Positions 26,363-36,379 of a stretch of DNA of 64,000 nt are shown here, piece by piece. The stretch lies in the NCBI RefSeq assembly GCF_015140455.1, contig NZ_AP024094.1:1674001-1738000 (forward strand), written 5' to 3'. The translations under genes were made by a program, and so were the position numbers. This stretch comes from Jeongeupia sp. HS-3 (GTDB taxonomy: Bacteria; Pseudomonadota; Gammaproteobacteria; Burkholderiales; Chitinibacteraceae). Numbering within the stretch: position 1 is the first letter of the stretch; the number at the start of each line of letters is the position of its first letter. The notes beneath the pieces are model-generated. The model worked only from the letters and a program-made list of their open reading frames with translations. It had not been told where the DNA came from and did not search any database.

Positions 26363-27583
26363 ATGACGCAAGATCACGCTTTCATTGGCCGCCAGCCCAT
26401 TCTCAACCGGCAGCAGCAGATCATTGGATATGAGCTGCTGTTCCGCTTGGATCAGGACGCGCAGACCGCAGAATTCACCAGCGATATGCAGGCCAGCACC
26501 AATGTGCTGGTCAATACGCTCACCAATATGGGCACCGATTGGCTGGTGGGAGGCAAACTGGCCTTCATCAACGTCGCCGAATCGATGCTAGAGAGCAATT
26601 TCCTCGAGCTGTTGCAACCGCAGCGGGTCGTGCTTGAGGTCATCGAATCGACCCAGCCGTCCCCAGCCTTGCTGGAACGGCTGCAGAGCCTGCGCACCCA
26701 AGGATTCGGGATTGCACTGGACGATTTCGTGCTCACTCAGGAGAGCATGCATTTCATCGAGCATGCCAACTACATCAAGCTCGATATCCAGTTACTGGGT
26801 ATGCCGCAAGTGCCTGCGCTATCGAAAGAGTTGCGCAAATATCCGGCATTGCAGGTCGCCGAGAAGGTCGAAACCAAGGCCGAGTTCAAACAATGTCTTG
26901 ATATCGGCTTCGACTGCTTCCAGGGCTACTACTTCGCCCGTCCGGAAACGTTGTCGGCCAAGGTCATCCACCCGAGCTATGCCAACATCCTCAATCTATT
27001 GAATATGCTGCGCAACAATGCAGAAATTCGAGAAATCGAGAACGCACTAAAATGCGACGTTGCACTGTCGTTCAAGCTGCTGCGTTACATCAATTCGGCC
27101 GGTTTCGGTTTGTCATGCGAAATCCAGTCTTTCCGCCACGCAGTCACCATCCTCGGTTATCAAAAGCTCTATCGCTGGCTGACGCTCTTGCTGGTCACCG
27201 CAGCGGCCGAAAGCGGCTCGCCACCGGCGTTGCTAAAAACGGCGGTCACTCGCGGGCGCATGGTCGAACTGCTCGGTAGCCATTACCTCGATGGCCAGGA
27301 AAAAGACAATCTCTTCATCGTCGGCATGTTCTCGCTGCTGGATGTCTTGCTCGATATGCCGATGGACAAAGTGCTGGAAACACTGATCCTGCCAGAGAAC
27401 ATCTGCGATGCACTGATCAACCGCAGCGGCGTCTACGGCCCCTTCCTGGAGCTGGCCGAGGCCTGCGAAGATCCGGACATGTCCGAAGTGCCACGCTTGA
27501 CCGAACAGCTGCAGATCACCGCCGATGTGCTCAACCGTTCGCATATGAGCGCGCTGGGCTGGGTCGAGGAACTGGATCTCTGA
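26363..27583 (+). CDS. EAL-like plus HDOD domain signalling protein (YuxH type)
   Basis: About 406 residues. The N-terminal half is an EAL fold (FIGRQPILNRQQQIIGYELLFR, LALDDF-like GIALDDFVL, YIKLDIQLL, VAEKVETKAEF, FQGYYFARP), but the catalytic EAL motif is YELLFR and several metal ligands are not seen, so c-di-GMP hydrolysis is unlikely. The C-terminal half is an HDOD domain (DVALSFKLLRYINSAGFGL). Such proteins (for example CdgJ of Vibrio) affect motility and surface attachment. I use ATG 26363; a GTG at 26351 is also possible. It lies 68 bases after cheA, probably with its own promoter or as the operon's last gene. Confidence 0.88.
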   Translation: MTQDHAFIGRQPILNRQQQIIGYELLFRLDQDAQTAEFTSDMQASTNVLVNTLTNMGTDWLVGGKLAFINVAESMLESNFLELLQPQRVVLEVIESTQPSPALLERLQSLRTQGFGIALDDFVLTQESMHFIEHANYIKLDIQLLGMPQVPALSKELRKYPALQVAEKVETKAEFKQCLDIGFDCFQGYYFARPETLSAKVIHPSYANILNLLNMLRNNAEIREIENALKCDVALSFKLLRYINSAGFGLSCEIQSFRHAVTILGYQKLYRWLTLLLVTAAAESGSPPALLKTAVTRGRMVELLGSHYLDGQEKDNLFIVGMFSLLDVLLDMPMDKVLETLILPENICDALINRSGVYGPFLELAEACEDPDMSEVPRLTEQLQITADVLNRSHMSALGWVEELDL

Positions 27584-27601
27584 TCGCCGCAGTTACCCGA
27601 T

Positions 27602-27633
27602 AAAAAAAGCCCGTCATCTGACGGGCTTTTTTT
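27602..27633. terminator. Bidirectional intrinsic terminator
   Basis: A7, then the stem GCCCGTC-ATCT-GACGGGC, then T7. It lies between convergent genes and serves the che/HDOD operon on the plus strand and the lipoprotein gene on the minus strand. Confidence 0.95.
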
Positions 27634-27661
27634 ATCGGGTACATCCAGGCTTGTTTCAGGC

Positions 27662-28279
27662 TTATTTGATATCGCTGAGCGACTCAACACGCCAGCCCTG
27701 ACCACGGCTTTCGATCACGGCAGCGAATTCGGCCTTGCCTTCACCGGCGATCAATTTAGCGAATTCCGGATAGTTCGACTGGATATCGGCATCAGCCTGC
27801 CACGTTGCCGGCTCGACAATCTTGTAGGTGAAACGCACCGTATGGCGACGGAAATCACTGCGCTCCTCGTCGGTCTTGTCTTCGATGATTTTCTCGACTT
27901 CAAGCCCACCGCTGCAAAAGCCCGGGCCAGCCGGTTCGGCCAGCCCGGTATAGGCATCACGGCCGGCATCGGTCGGTTCAAACTCGATCTTGCCATCGTC
28001 CGCTGCCACGGCTTTGATCAAGCCGACCTTGACCAGCGCGCTGAGCTGCGCGCCATTTGGCTCGGTGGCCTTGGCATAGCCCTTGGTCACCGGTTCAGCA
28101 AAACGTACCGGCATCGGAATGCAGCTGCGTTCGGCCGTATGCAATTCGTTATTGAGCGCGCTGATGATTTCGCTCTGCTCCACCTGCACCGAGCCGCCTT
28201 CGGCATCACCGCCCTTACCGCAGGCGCTCAGCCCGGCCGCCATCAACAAAGCCACGCCGGTCAGCTTCAAGTATCTCAT
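27662..28279 (-). CDS. Putative periplasmic lipoprotein of unknown function
   Basis: About 205 residues, starting MRYLKLTGVALLMAAGLSAC: a lipoprotein signal peptide with lipobox LSAC, so the cysteine is the likely lipidation site. The mature part is polar, with KGGDAEGG, EIISALNNELHTAERSC and a C-terminal KIVEPATWQADADIQSNYPEFAK region. I recognise no enzyme motif. The start could be three codons upstream (ATG 28288). It lies alone between a terminator and msrB. Confidence 0.75.
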   Translation of the reverse strand: MRYLKLTGVALLMAAGLSACGKGGDAEGGSVQVEQSEIISALNNELHTAERSCIPMPVRFAEPVTKGYAKATEPNGAQLSALVKVGLIKAVAADDGKIEFEPTDAGRDAYTGLAEPAGPGFCSGGLEVEKIIEDKTDEERSDFRRHTVRFTYKIVEPATWQADADIQSNYPEFAKLIAGEGKAEFAAVIESRGQGWRVESLSDIK

Positions 28280-28407
28280 CGGATGCATCCCATGTCGGAG
28301 CCGGAACACCTGCGCGAGCAGGCCTGAACGGCATGTTACAAAATGTACATGGATGATACCGGCAAAAGACGGTGCATAAATTGCGCTGGCACAACTACCA
28401 AGCCAGT

Positions 28408-28803
28408 TCAGTCTTCGGGTGAGAATGCGATCGCCACCGAATTGATGCAATAGCGCTCGCCGGTCGGCTCGGGGCCATCGGGGAATACATGGCCCAAATG
28501 CGCATCACAGCGCGCACAGCGCACCTCGGTTCGCATCATGCCGTGACTATGATCGTCGATCCGCATAATCGCGCCCGGCTCGGCCTGCTCCCAGAAACTC
28601 GGCCAGCCACAGCCTGCATCAAACTTGCTGCCTGAGCGAAACAGCAGCGCATCGCAACAAATGCAATGATATTCGCCAGCCTCGTTCTGTTGGTAATGCT
28701 CGCCCGAGAACGGCCGCTCGGTACCCGCCTGACGCGTTACCCGGTATTGCTCCGGCGTCAGTTGTTCACGCCATTCGGCGTCGGTTTTGGTCATGCTGCT
28801 CAT
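28408..28803 (-). CDS. msrB: Peptide-methionine (R)-S-oxide reductase MsrB
   Basis: A 131-residue zinc MsrB. The zinc cysteines are in CICC and CARC, the substrate pocket in [10 protein letters not shown], and the catalytic cysteine in [10 protein letters not shown]. It repairs methionine R-sulfoxide in the cytoplasm using thioredoxin. I chose ATG 28803; the next ATG (28794) is also possible. It shares direction with the HPP-CBS gene 25 bases upstream, so they may be co-transcribed. Confidence 0.96.
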   Translation of the reverse strand: MSSMTKTDAEWREQLTPEQYRVTRQAGTERPFSGEHYQQNEAGEYHCICCDALLFRSGSKFDAGCGWPSFWEQAEPGAIMRIDDHSHGMMRTEVRCARCDAHLGHVFPDGPEPTGERYCINSVAIAFSPED

Positions 28804-28828
28804 GGTTTGGCTCCGCAATAGTCTGCGT

Positions 28829-29986
28829 TCAGGATACGGCAGTCGTGCCGTTACGCGACAGTGCGGCGATCAGATCCGATTGCGTCACCATGCCGACCAG
28901 CCGCCCTTCCTCATCCACGACCGGCAAGCGGTGCACGCCCTGGTCGGCCATCAAGGGCACCAACTCGCGCACCGGCGTTGTCATGCTCACCGTCACCACT
29001 TGCCGGCTCATCAGGGCGTCCACCGTCAAACCGGGCTGCCGGTGCTGCGGCAGCGCCATGTCGGTATCGGCTTCAACATATTTCAGAAAATCGACCAATG
29101 CCAGGACACCGGCAACCCGCCCGTTGCCCGCATCAATCACCGGCAAGGCGCCGATGCGGTGCCGGCGCAGCAGCGCCCAGGCCTCGGCAGCCAGTGCACC
29201 GGTGGGCAGCGTAACCAGATCACGCGACATCAGTTGCGCGCAATCGAGCTCTCCCCACTGCCGCGTTGCGGCATGACGCTCGGCGCGCGCGACGATATCG
29301 CTCAGCTCCTCGGTACTGACGTCGACCATTTCACCGATCTCGTGCATCGCCGCGGTCAGGTCAGCCTCGCGAATGCCGACCCGTGCGGTCGGCAAGGGGT
29401 CGAGGGTGCGATGCGGGTTTTCCTGTTGCCGCATCAGCGGATAGCGGCGACCACGCACGCTGTTGTTGGCGATCAGGGCCACTGCCAGCAGGATCAGCGC
29501 ATTCACCAGCACCGGCATCCAGACAAAACCGAAGCCCAGACGGCTCACCGCTTCGCCGCCGAGCACCGCGGTCAGCGCGGTCGCCCCGCCCGGCGGGTGC
29601 AGGCAGCGCGCATACAGCATGGCCGCAATCGACAGCGCCACCGCCAGCGCGGCAACAAACTCGAGCGGTAGCCATGGCCCGAGCCAACGCAGGCAGGCTA
29701 CGCCGATCAGCGCCGAAACCATTTGCCCGCCAACCAGCGCCCAAGGCTGTCCTACCGGGCTGCTCGGCATGGCAAAAATGATGACTGCCGCAGCCCCCAT
29801 CGACGCCACCAGCCAAGGCAGCAAGGCCGGGCCGATGAACAGATGGGTCGTCAGGCCGCAAATCAGTACCGCGAGTAGCGAAAAGCCGACCGCGCGCCAG
29901 CGTTCGACATGGCCGACTGTGGGTGCAGGCGGAATGAAACGGGACAGCCGGCGCGGCCAGCGCGCCGGATCGATCAGTGTTTTCAT
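28829..29986 (-). CDS. HPP-family membrane protein with two CBS domains
   Basis: About 385 residues from ATG 29986. The N-terminal half has four or five membrane helices with the family motif [11 protein letters not shown] and [16 protein letters not shown]; the C-terminal half has two CBS motifs (LMSRDLVTL..., [10 protein letters not shown]...[24 protein letters not shown]). HPP proteins of plants and cyanobacteria have been linked to nitrite transport; for the bacterial CBS-fused form the substrate is unknown. A second gene of the same type lies at 61912-63018. Confidence 0.9.
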   Translation of the reverse strand: MKTLIDPARWPRRLSRFIPPAPTVGHVERWRAVGFSLLAVLICGLTTHLFIGPALLPWLVASMGAAAVIIFAMPSSPVGQPWALVGGQMVSALIGVACLRWLGPWLPLEFVAALAVALSIAAMLYARCLHPPGGATALTAVLGGEAVSRLGFGFVWMPVLVNALILLAVALIANNSVRGRRYPLMRQQENPHRTLDPLPTARVGIREADLTAAMHEIGEMVDVSTEELSDIVARAERHAATRQWGELDCAQLMSRDLVTLPTGALAAEAWALLRRHRIGALPVIDAGNGRVAGVLALVDFLKYVEADTDMALPQHRQPGLTVDALMSRQVVTVSMTTPVRELVPLMADQGVHRLPVVDEEGRLVGMVTQSDLIAALSRNGTTAVS

Positions 29987-30097
29987 GATCAGAACATCTT
30001 GGACAAGGTAGCGTCGCCGGCAGATCGGCGGCAATTCACCAAATTGGTGCAGCGGCAAGACTCTAGCACGAATCGATCGGCATTCAGAACGGCCGCC

Positions 30098-30895
30098 TCA
30101 CTCCGCCAGCCAAGCGTCGATCAGCCTGGCAGCCTGCAACCAGGCGGCGTCGGCCATCAGCGCATGACCGCCGGGAACGAAGTGCGGCGTGACGCGCCAA
30201 TGCTTGGCGGTGACATCGACATCGTGGCGCGAGATCAGCTGGTCGCCATCGCAGCCGATCACCAGGCAACGTCGTTCCGGCGCAGCCCGCCACATCCGCC
30301 ACGGCCGCGGCAACATCAGCTCGGTGAGTGCTCGCGTCGACTCCGGCTGGGCCAGGGCGACAAACCGACGCACTTCAACGTCATCGGCGCCGCTTGAGAA
30401 CAGCAGCTCGCGCAACATATGCAGCTCCGGCTCGTGCAGGCCAAGCGGCGCATGAGCCAGCTGAAACCGGCCCAGCCCGAGTAACAGCCGCGGCGAGGCC
30501 AGGCTCATATGCGCCAATGATCCTGCCAGGCCGTAAGGCGGCACACTGGCAAGCAGCGCCAGACCCGGCACCGAGACCTGCTCGGCCACCTCCTGCGCCA
30601 GCCAACCACCGAGCGAATGACCGATCAGGACCGGCGTTGCCGGCAGAACCGTCATCGCGTCGACGATATCGGCAACGTAGTCGTCCAGCCCGAAGTGATC
30701 CAAGCGGTCGCGCCCTCCCCGTTCAGCATGCCCGGGCAGGCTGAGTGCGTAGCAGTCATAGCCTTGCGCCGCAAACCAGGGCAGAAAATAGGTTTGCCAA
30801 CACCAGGCGCCTACATAAGCGCCGTGAATGAACAGCAGAGGCGGCGCGGCACGCGGCGGCACCGATGGCGGGACGTGCAAAAAGCGAGTGGTCAT
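30098..30895 (-). CDS. Alpha/beta-hydrolase fold protein
   Basis: A 265-residue alpha/beta hydrolase: oxyanion segment FIHGAYVGAWCW, nucleophile elbow LIGHSLGGWLAQE with the serine, a later acidic segment VIGCDGDQLI and histidine in PGGHALMADAAWL. The cap region is rich in Leu/Arg. Substrate is unknown; esterase, lipase or peptidase-like activities are all possible. It overlaps no neighbour and lies between pldA remains and the HPP gene. Confidence 0.88.
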   Translation of the reverse strand: MTTRFLHVPPSVPPRAAPPLLFIHGAYVGAWCWQTYFLPWFAAQGYDCYALSLPGHAERGGRDRLDHFGLDDYVADIVDAMTVLPATPVLIGHSLGGWLAQEVAEQVSVPGLALLASVPPYGLAGSLAHMSLASPRLLLGLGRFQLAHAPLGLHEPELHMLRELLFSSGADDVEVRRFVALAQPESTRALTELMLPRPWRMWRAAPERRCLVIGCDGDQLISRHDVDVTAKHWRVTPHFVPGGHALMADAAWLQAARLIDAWLAE

Positions 30896-31701
30896 GCCCG
30901 CATTCTGCCAGACGTCAGCGGGTGAAGCTCACCCCGAGACGCAAGCTCTGCGAGCTTTCGTCATAAGTACGCAGGCTTTCGCCATAACCATTCCAGTATT
31001 GGGCGTAGGCAAACAGATCCATGCCGGCAAAGGCGCGGAGCGGATAACTCCAGTTGAGTTCGATACCGCCCTTGCCGCCCTTGCCTAGCCGCGCGAGCGT
31101 CGAGAACACCAAGCCATCCGGACTACCGATGCGTAGCCGCCAATCGACATAACCGCGGTAGTCGGCGATATCGGGGTTGTCCGACAAGCTGCCCAGATAG
31201 GCATAAATCATCGGCTGGAACATCAGGCTCAAGCCCTGCGGATCACCAAACAGGAAGCTGGGACGAACAAACAGCTGGTTCACGCTGCGCGACGCATCGC
31301 CACCCTGTCCGTTCGATTCGTGCTTGTAGCCAAACGCAATGTCGGTGCGGTTGACGCCAGGCAGCTCAACGACATTGGCCTGCTCGTAATACAGCTCGGG
31401 CTTATAGCTGGTATCGAAGAAGGGGCTGGAGTCCTCGCCGATATCCCAGAGCGACGTCTGGGTATAGGCAAAACGCAGACCGGCCAACCAGGGTTGTTGG
31501 TGCACATAGTCGTTTTCGGGGTCGAAAAACTGATACTTGAAGCTGAACTGGAAGCGGGCATCGTCCAGATTGGTGTTGGCGACGAAATACATCGGTTCGT
31601 AGGCCGAAAAACGATCCGGCGAATAATCGGCCAAAGAGGTGGTCTGTCCCTATACGGAAGGACACTAACTTAAGGTGGATAATCGCCACCAAGGAGTGTT
31701 C

Positions 31702-31995
31702 ATGACCCAAATCCGCCGTACCTTTCCCGAGTCCTTCAAGCGGGAAGCTGTTGAGCAAATCCTGGCTGGCACGCCGCTACGTCACGTGGCGCAGGCCTTC
31801 GGCATCACCGAAGGCCTGCTGGGCAAATGGAAACGCCAGTTTCTGCTCAAGGGCATGGATGCCTTTCCTGGTCATGGCAAGCAACTGGGCGAAGCAGCCG
31901 AACTCAAGCGTCTGCGCGATGATCTAGCACGCGTCACCATGGAGCGTGACGTCCTAAAAAAAGCGCTCGCCATCTTCTCGCAGCCCACGAAGTGA
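31702..31995 (+). CDS. IS3-family transposase OrfA
   Basis: A 97-residue helix-turn-helix protein (FPESFKREAVEQIL, LRHVAQAFGITEGLLGKWKRQ) with a leucine-zipper-like tail (ELKRLRDDLARVTMERDVLKKAL), typical of IS3 OrfA. ATG 31702 is preceded by AAGGAG. The end holds a run of seven A (CTA-AAA-AAA) at about 31955-31962, a possible -1 slippage site for making the OrfAB transposase, and its stop overlaps the orfB start. Confidence 0.93.
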   Translation: MTQIRRTFPESFKREAVEQILAGTPLRHVAQAFGITEGLLGKWKRQFLLKGMDAFPGHGKQLGEAAELKRLRDDLARVTMERDVLKKALAIFSQPTK

Positions 31996-32858
31996 AGTAC
32001 CGCGCCATTCAGGCGCTTGCTGAGCGTTATCCTGTTGCCGTCATGTGCCAGTTGTTCCGCGTCTCACGGAGCAGCTACTACGCTTGGCGCAACCGGCCGC
32101 CTTCGATGCGAGAGATGGCTAATCGCGTGCTGTTACGGGAAATCCGTCTGGTCCATGCCGAAGTCAACGGCATCTATGGGCATCGTCGGATACATGCGGA
32201 ACTGGTCGCACAAGGCTTCGCCTGTGGCCGCCACCGTGTTGGCCGCCTGATGCGCCAAGGCGGGCTGAAGGTACGTTCCCGTAAACGGTGGCGACCTGTC
32301 CCGGTCAGCCAACACCTGCTTCCGGTGGCACCAAATCGGCTGGAACGGCAATTCGACGCATCCGGGATGAATCAACGCTGGGTGTCGGACATGACTTACA
32401 TCCGTACTGACGAGGGCTGGCTGTATCTGGCTGTGGTGCTGGACTTGTATTCCCGCGCCGTGGTCGGCTGGGCAATGCACCATCGAATGCAGCAAGAACT
32501 GGTGCATGCTGCGTTGACGATGGCCGTTGCCAGACGGAAACCGGTGCGGGAGGTGCTACTGCATTCGGACCGAGGCAGCCAGTATTGTGCGTTTGATTAC
32601 CAGATGTTGCTGAAACGGCACGGCATGGTGCCGAGCCATTCACGAGCGGGCAATTGCTGGGACAACGCTGCGATGGAAAGCTTCTTCCGGTCGTTGAAGG
32701 CGGAGCGGGTTTACTTGACCCGCTACCGGAGTCACGACGAGGCCCGCGCGGATATATTCGACTACATCCGATTTTACAATCATCGCCGCCGCCATTCGAC
32801 GCTGGATTACCTGGCACCGGTCGAGTTTGAACGGCAGCATTCAGCGCTTAGCGCTTAA
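31992..32858 (+). CDS. IS3-family transposase OrfB
   Basis: A 288-residue integrase-core protein. The N-terminal part has LFRVSRSSYYAWRNR and GIYGHRRIHAELVAQG; the DDE triad lies in WVSDMTYIRT, LHSDRGSQYC and NAAMESFFRSLKAE. It begins with a GTG (31992) overlapping the orfA stop, so it is made either by re-initiation or by frameshifting from orfA. It seems intact, so the element could still be active. Confidence 0.93.
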   Translation: MKYRAIQALAERYPVAVMCQLFRVSRSSYYAWRNRPPSMREMANRVLLREIRLVHAEVNGIYGHRRIHAELVAQGFACGRHRVGRLMRQGGLKVRSRKRWRPVPVSQHLLPVAPNRLERQFDASGMNQRWVSDMTYIRTDEGWLYLAVVLDLYSRAVVGWAMHHRMQQELVHAALTMAVARRKPVREVLLHSDRGSQYCAFDYQMLLKRHGMVPSHSRAGNCWDNAAMESFFRSLKAERVYLTRYRSHDEARADIFDYIRFYNHRRRHSTLDYLAPVEFERQHSALSA

Positions 32859-33238
32859 TCCTCTGTCCTTCTGCATGGGGACAGACCAGATCTTGCACGT
32901 CAGCCCCCCGGGGCACACCAGTTGCCCCGGCGGTGTGAAGGTCTCCGTCACATCGGTACGGTTGACGAACAAGACCTCGACCTCGTCGCTTGCCAATTGC
33001 TGCGGCAGGAAAATCGTTTCGGCCGCGGTCGCCCCACCCGGGATGGTGGCGAATCCGGCCATCAGCAGCGCGACAAGCGTCGTTAATTTCATGCAGATTT
33101 TCCTGAAGTGGATGACCCCGCGGAGAGACAGCACAGCGCCCATTTTCGCGCGGCCGACCAGCTCACATCGGGTGCTTTTCGCTCAAGTATCGCCCAAGGA
33201 TTGGCGCCAAAGCGAGCCAATCCTCAATCCGCACCGGC

Positions 33239-33270
33239 AAAAAAAAAAGCGGGCCGAAGCCCGCTTTGAT
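33239..33270 (-). terminator. Intrinsic terminator after cydX
   Basis: On the minus strand: stem AGCGGGC-TTCG-GCCCGCT followed by about ten T. It begins 6 bases after the cydX stop and ends the cyd operon. Confidence 0.92.
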
Positions 33271-33275
33271 CCACA

Positions 33276-33443
33276 TCAGGCCCGCTTGCCCTTGCGCCGC
33301 TTTCCCCGAGCGTTGCTGAAGCGCTGCTTGACCGTATCTTCATACGATTCGCGGAAATTGAAATGGCTTTCCAGCCACATCACATTGATGATGCCAAAAG
33401 CCAGCGCGGCGGCGAGGCCGAGAATCCAGGCGAAATACCACAT
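33276..33443 (-). CDS. cydX: Cytochrome bd oxidase small subunit CydX
   Basis: A 55-residue protein missed by length-limited gene calling. It starts MWYFAWILGLGLAAALAF-like: seen is MWYFAWILGL, then a single membrane helix, then WLESHF and a basic tail (ARGKRRKGKRA). CydX binds CydA and stabilises the bd oxidase. It follows cydB by 12 bases and has AAGGAG in front of its ATG (33443), which makes it a secure member of the operon. Confidence 0.95.
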   Translation of the reverse strand: MWYFAWILGLAAALAFGIINVMWLESHFNFRESYEDTVKQRFSNARGKRRKGKRA

Positions 33444-33455
33444 TGTTCGCGCTCC

Positions 33456-34592
33456 TTAGTAACTGGTATGCGTTTCGTTACGAATCTGGTCGATGGTCAC
33501 TGTGCCGCGCATCACCCGATAAACCCAGGTGGTGTAGATCGAAATGATAGGCAGGAACAGCACAACAATGCCGAGCATGATCGCCAGCGTTTTCTCACTG
33601 GAAACCGAATCCCAGATCGTCAGGCTGGAGTTGGCATCGAGTGACGACGGCAGCACGAACGGAAACAGCGCCAGCCCTGCGGTCAAGATGATGCCGGCAA
33701 TCGTCAAACCACTGGACAGAAAAGCCGGCCATTTCCAGCGCAAGCCCCCGAACAGCGCAGCCAGCAAAGCGCCGCCAACCCCGGCAAGCGGCGCCAACCA
33801 TGCGATGGGCCAAGTATCAAAGTTCGCCAGCCAACGGCCCTCACTGACTTGCACCAGCTTCGACAGCGGCGTAATTACGCCATTAACGTCACCAATTTGC
33901 GCAATATGCATTCCCGCCAACTGTCTGACCCAGATACCTCCCAGTCCGAACAGTACGGCCGTGAGCAGACCGGCACCAATCACCGCCAAGCGCGCGCGTT
34001 TCTCCACATCGGCATCGGTACGCAAGAACAGAAAAGTAGCCCCATGCAGCACCAACATCGCCAGCGAGACAAGTCCGCAGAACAGCGAGAACGGGTTCAG
34101 CAGTGCAAAGAAGCCGGTGCCATAGCTGACACGCATCGAATCATCGAACTGGAATGACAAACCGACAAACAGATTACCGATCGCCACGCCGCAAAGAATC
34201 GCCGGCACTAGCCCGCCGATGAATAGCCCCCAGTCCCAAGTGCTACGCCAGCGTGGATCAGCGACCTTGCTACGGTAGTCGAACCCGACCGGGCGCAGAA
34301 ACAGCGCAAACAGCAGTAGCATAAAGGCGATGTAGAACACCGAGAAAGCAGCGGCATACACCAGCGGCCAAGCTGCGAAAATCGCCCCGCCGGCGGTGAT
34401 CAGCCAAGTCTGGTTGCCTTCCCAAGTCGGTCCGATCGCATTGATCGCCACCCGCCGTTCGTCGTCGCTCCTGCCGACAAAGGGCAGCAGCACCGCAGCA
34501 CCCAAATCAAAACCACCGGTCAGGGCAAAGCCGAGCAGCAGCACGGCGATCAGCCCCCACCAGACCAGTTTCAGCGTTTCATAATCCATCAT
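33456..34592 (-). CDS. cydB: Cytochrome bd ubiquinol oxidase subunit II
   Basis: A 378-residue membrane protein with the CydB opening [21 protein letters not shown] and the motif [23 protein letters not shown]; about eight or nine membrane helices. With CydA it forms the high-affinity terminal oxidase of the inner membrane used at low oxygen. There are two adjacent ATGs (34592 and 34589). It begins 10 bases after the cydA stop. Confidence 0.97.
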   Translation of the reverse strand: MMDYETLKLVWWGLIAVLLLGFALTGGFDLGAAVLLPFVGRSDDERRVAINAIGPTWEGNQTWLITAGGAIFAAWPLVYAAAFSVFYIAFMLLLFALFLRPVGFDYRSKVADPRWRSTWDWGLFIGGLVPAILCGVAIGNLFVGLSFQFDDSMRVSYGTGFFALLNPFSLFCGLVSLAMLVLHGATFLFLRTDADVEKRARLAVIGAGLLTAVLFGLGGIWVRQLAGMHIAQIGDVNGVITPLSKLVQVSEGRWLANFDTWPIAWLAPLAGVGGALLAALFGGLRWKWPAFLSSGLTIAGIILTAGLALFPFVLPSSLDANSSLTIWDSVSSEKTLAIMLGIVVLFLPIISIYTTWVYRVMRGTVTIDQIRNETHTSY

Positions 34593-34602
34593 GATCTTTC
34601 CC

Positions 34603-36174
34603 TCAGGCCGGTTGCGGCTGGGTGTCGGTTTCGCCGTGATAACGGCCGGTATGCAGGCTAGCCGGCCCGAGGCGGATGTACTTGAGCATCAGAAACATCT
34701 CCACCACGAACAGCAGCGAATAAATCCCCAGCAATCCCGCCAGACTGAAGTACAACTGCCCCACATTCAGCGCCGAAGCGGAAAGACCGGTTGGCAGGAT
34801 GCCCGAGATCGTCCATGGCTGGCGGCCATATTCGGCAACGAACCAGCCCGCCTCGATCGCAATCCACGGCAGCGGGATCGACCAGACCGCCAGTTTGAGC
34901 AGCCAGCGTTGTGGCGCAAGATTACGACGCGCCAAGAAGTAGAACGATGCGGCAAAGATGAACAGGAACCAGATCCCCAGGCCGACCATCACCCGGAATG
35001 ACCAGTACAGCGGCGCGACCTGCGGAATCGTGTCATTGGCGGCGGACTTGATCTGCACCTCGGTCGCGTCGATCACGTTCGGTGTGTACTTCTTCAGCAA
35101 GAGGCCGAAGCCGAGATCCTTCTCGTGCTTGGCAAATTGCGCCTTGACGGCCTCGCTCTTGTCACCGGCCTTCATCTTGCTCAGCGCATCGTAGGCCAGC
35201 ATGCCGCTGCGGATGCGCACTTCGTGCTCGAGCTTCAGATCCTTGATCCCGGTCACCTGCTTGTCGAGCGAACGCGTCGCGATCAGCCCGAGCGCATATG
35301 GAATCTTCACCTCGAAATGGTTACGCTCGGCTTCCTGGTCGGGGATCGCAAACAGTGTGAACGCCGCCGGTGCCGGCTGGGTTTCCCATTCGGCCTCGAT
35401 CGCGGCGAGTTTCACCTTCTGTACTTCGCCGGTGGTATAGCCGGATTCATCCCCAAGCACCGCCACCGACAAGGTCGACGCCAGCCCGAAGCCGGCGGCG
35501 ATCGCGAACGAGCGCAGCGCGAAACCGGTGTCGCGGGCCTTGAGCAAATACCACGCCGAAACGCCGAGCACGAACATCGACGCCGCCACGTAGCCTGCGG
35601 CAACCGTATGCACAAACTTCACCTGTGCCACCGGGTTGAAAAACACCTCGGTCAGGCTCGCCAGTTCCATGCGCATGGTCACGGGGTTGAACTCCGCGCC
35701 AACCGGATTTTGCATCCAGCCATTGGCGATCAGAATCCACAGCGCCGACAGATTGGAGCCGAGGGCGACGAGAAAGGTCACCAGCAGATGCTTGCCTTTT
35801 GAAAGCCTGTCCCAACCGAAGAAGAACAGACCGACAAAGGTCGATTCAAGGAAGAAAGCCATCAAGCCTTCGATCGCCAGCGGCACACCGAAGATGTCGC
35901 CGACGTAATGCGAGTAATAGGCCCAGTTGGTGCCGAACTGGAATTCGAGCGTGATCCCGGTGGTCACGCCCATGGCAAAGTTGATGCCGAACAGCTTGCC
36001 CCAGAACCGGGTCATGTCCTTGTAGACCTGTTGCCCGGTCATCACGTACACCGATTCGCAGATCACCAGAATCCACGATAGCCCCAGCGTGAGTGGCACA
36101 AACAGAAAGTGGAACATGGCAGTCAGGCCAAACTGCAGCCGTGACAGCTCCACCACATCAGCGACGGGTAACAT
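34603..36174 (-). CDS. cydA: Cytochrome bd ubiquinol oxidase subunit I
   Basis: From ATG 36174, 523 residues, with [20 protein letters not shown] (heme-bearing His), the quinol-binding Q-loop of the long type (about residues 250-390), and the signature [12 protein letters not shown]. It carries hemes b558, b595 and d. The start overlaps the end of cydP by 17 bases, which indicates coupled translation; the longer frame upstream is cydP sequence in another frame. Confidence 0.97.
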   Translation of the reverse strand: MLPVADVVELSRLQFGLTAMFHFLFVPLTLGLSWILVICESVYVMTGQQVYKDMTRFWGKLFGINFAMGVTTGITLEFQFGTNWAYYSHYVGDIFGVPLAIEGLMAFFLESTFVGLFFFGWDRLSKGKHLLVTFLVALGSNLSALWILIANGWMQNPVGAEFNPVTMRMELASLTEVFFNPVAQVKFVHTVAAGYVAASMFVLGVSAWYLLKARDTGFALRSFAIAAGFGLASTLSVAVLGDESGYTTGEVQKVKLAAIEAEWETQPAPAAFTLFAIPDQEAERNHFEVKIPYALGLIATRSLDKQVTGIKDLKLEHEVRIRSGMLAYDALSKMKAGDKSEAVKAQFAKHEKDLGFGLLLKKYTPNVIDATEVQIKSAANDTIPQVAPLYWSFRVMVGLGIWFLFIFAASFYFLARRNLAPQRWLLKLAVWSIPLPWIAIEAGWFVAEYGRQPWTISGILPTGLSASALNVGQLYFSLAGLLGIYSLLFVVEMFLMLKYIRLGPASLHTGRYHGETDTQPQPA

Positions 36175-36379
36175 CGGTATCTCCAGAAGAGGGTAAATTG
36201 GCGGGCATCGTGGTCGATCCACCCAGCAACTGCTGGTTGATCGCACGATCGGGAACGGTCATGTTTTTGGCCATCGGCTCGGCAAACCACAGCTTCCAGG
36301 CGCCATATAACAATAGGCACTTGATCAGCAGAATCACGGTGATTTCCAGCCACAGGGGTAAACCGGTGCGGCGTTTCAT
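36158..36379 (-). CDS. cydP: Cytochrome oxidase small accessory subunit CydP
   Basis: A 73-residue protein with one N-terminal membrane helix ([23 protein letters not shown]), then [16 protein letters not shown], the pattern of the CydP family found in front of cydA in proteobacteria. A polar tail follows. Role in bd oxidase assembly or stability is assumed from context. It overlaps the regulator gene by 4 bases (ATGA) and cydA by 17. Confidence 0.85.
   Translation of the reverse strand: MKRRTGLPLWLEITVILLIKCLLLYGAWKLWFAEPMAKNMTVPDRAINQQLLGGSTTMPANLPSSGDTDVTRR

Larger units (their letters stand above)
31640..32888 (+). mobile_element. IS3-family insertion sequence
   Basis: About 1249 bp, orfA and orfB. 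Terminal inverted repeats share TGGTCTGTCCC-(T/C)-AT-(A/G)-C-(G/A)-GAAGGACA: left end at 31640, right end (reverse complement) at 32888. No clear 3-4 bp target duplication is seen (AGG versus GAT). It is inserted in pldA in the opposite orientation. Confidence 0.88.
30915..33092 (-). pseudogene. pldA: Outer-membrane phospholipase A1 (PldA), split by an IS3-family element
   Basis: The 5' part (33092 to about 32889) encodes a signal peptide (MKLTTLVALLMAGFATIPGG...) and about 45 mature residues ending near GQLVCPGGLTCKI. The rest (about 31639 to 30915) continues with SPDRFSAYEPMYFVANTNLD and contains the catalytic FGYKHESNGQGGDASRS (His and Ser), the FSFKYQFF strand and further beta-barrel strands to the terminal LRLGVSFTR. 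The two parts fit a normal PldA cut once by the IS. The gene was probably intact recently, as both parts are open; it is now non-functional unless the IS leaves. It formerly would have hydrolysed phospholipids in the outer leaflet. Confidence 0.9.
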
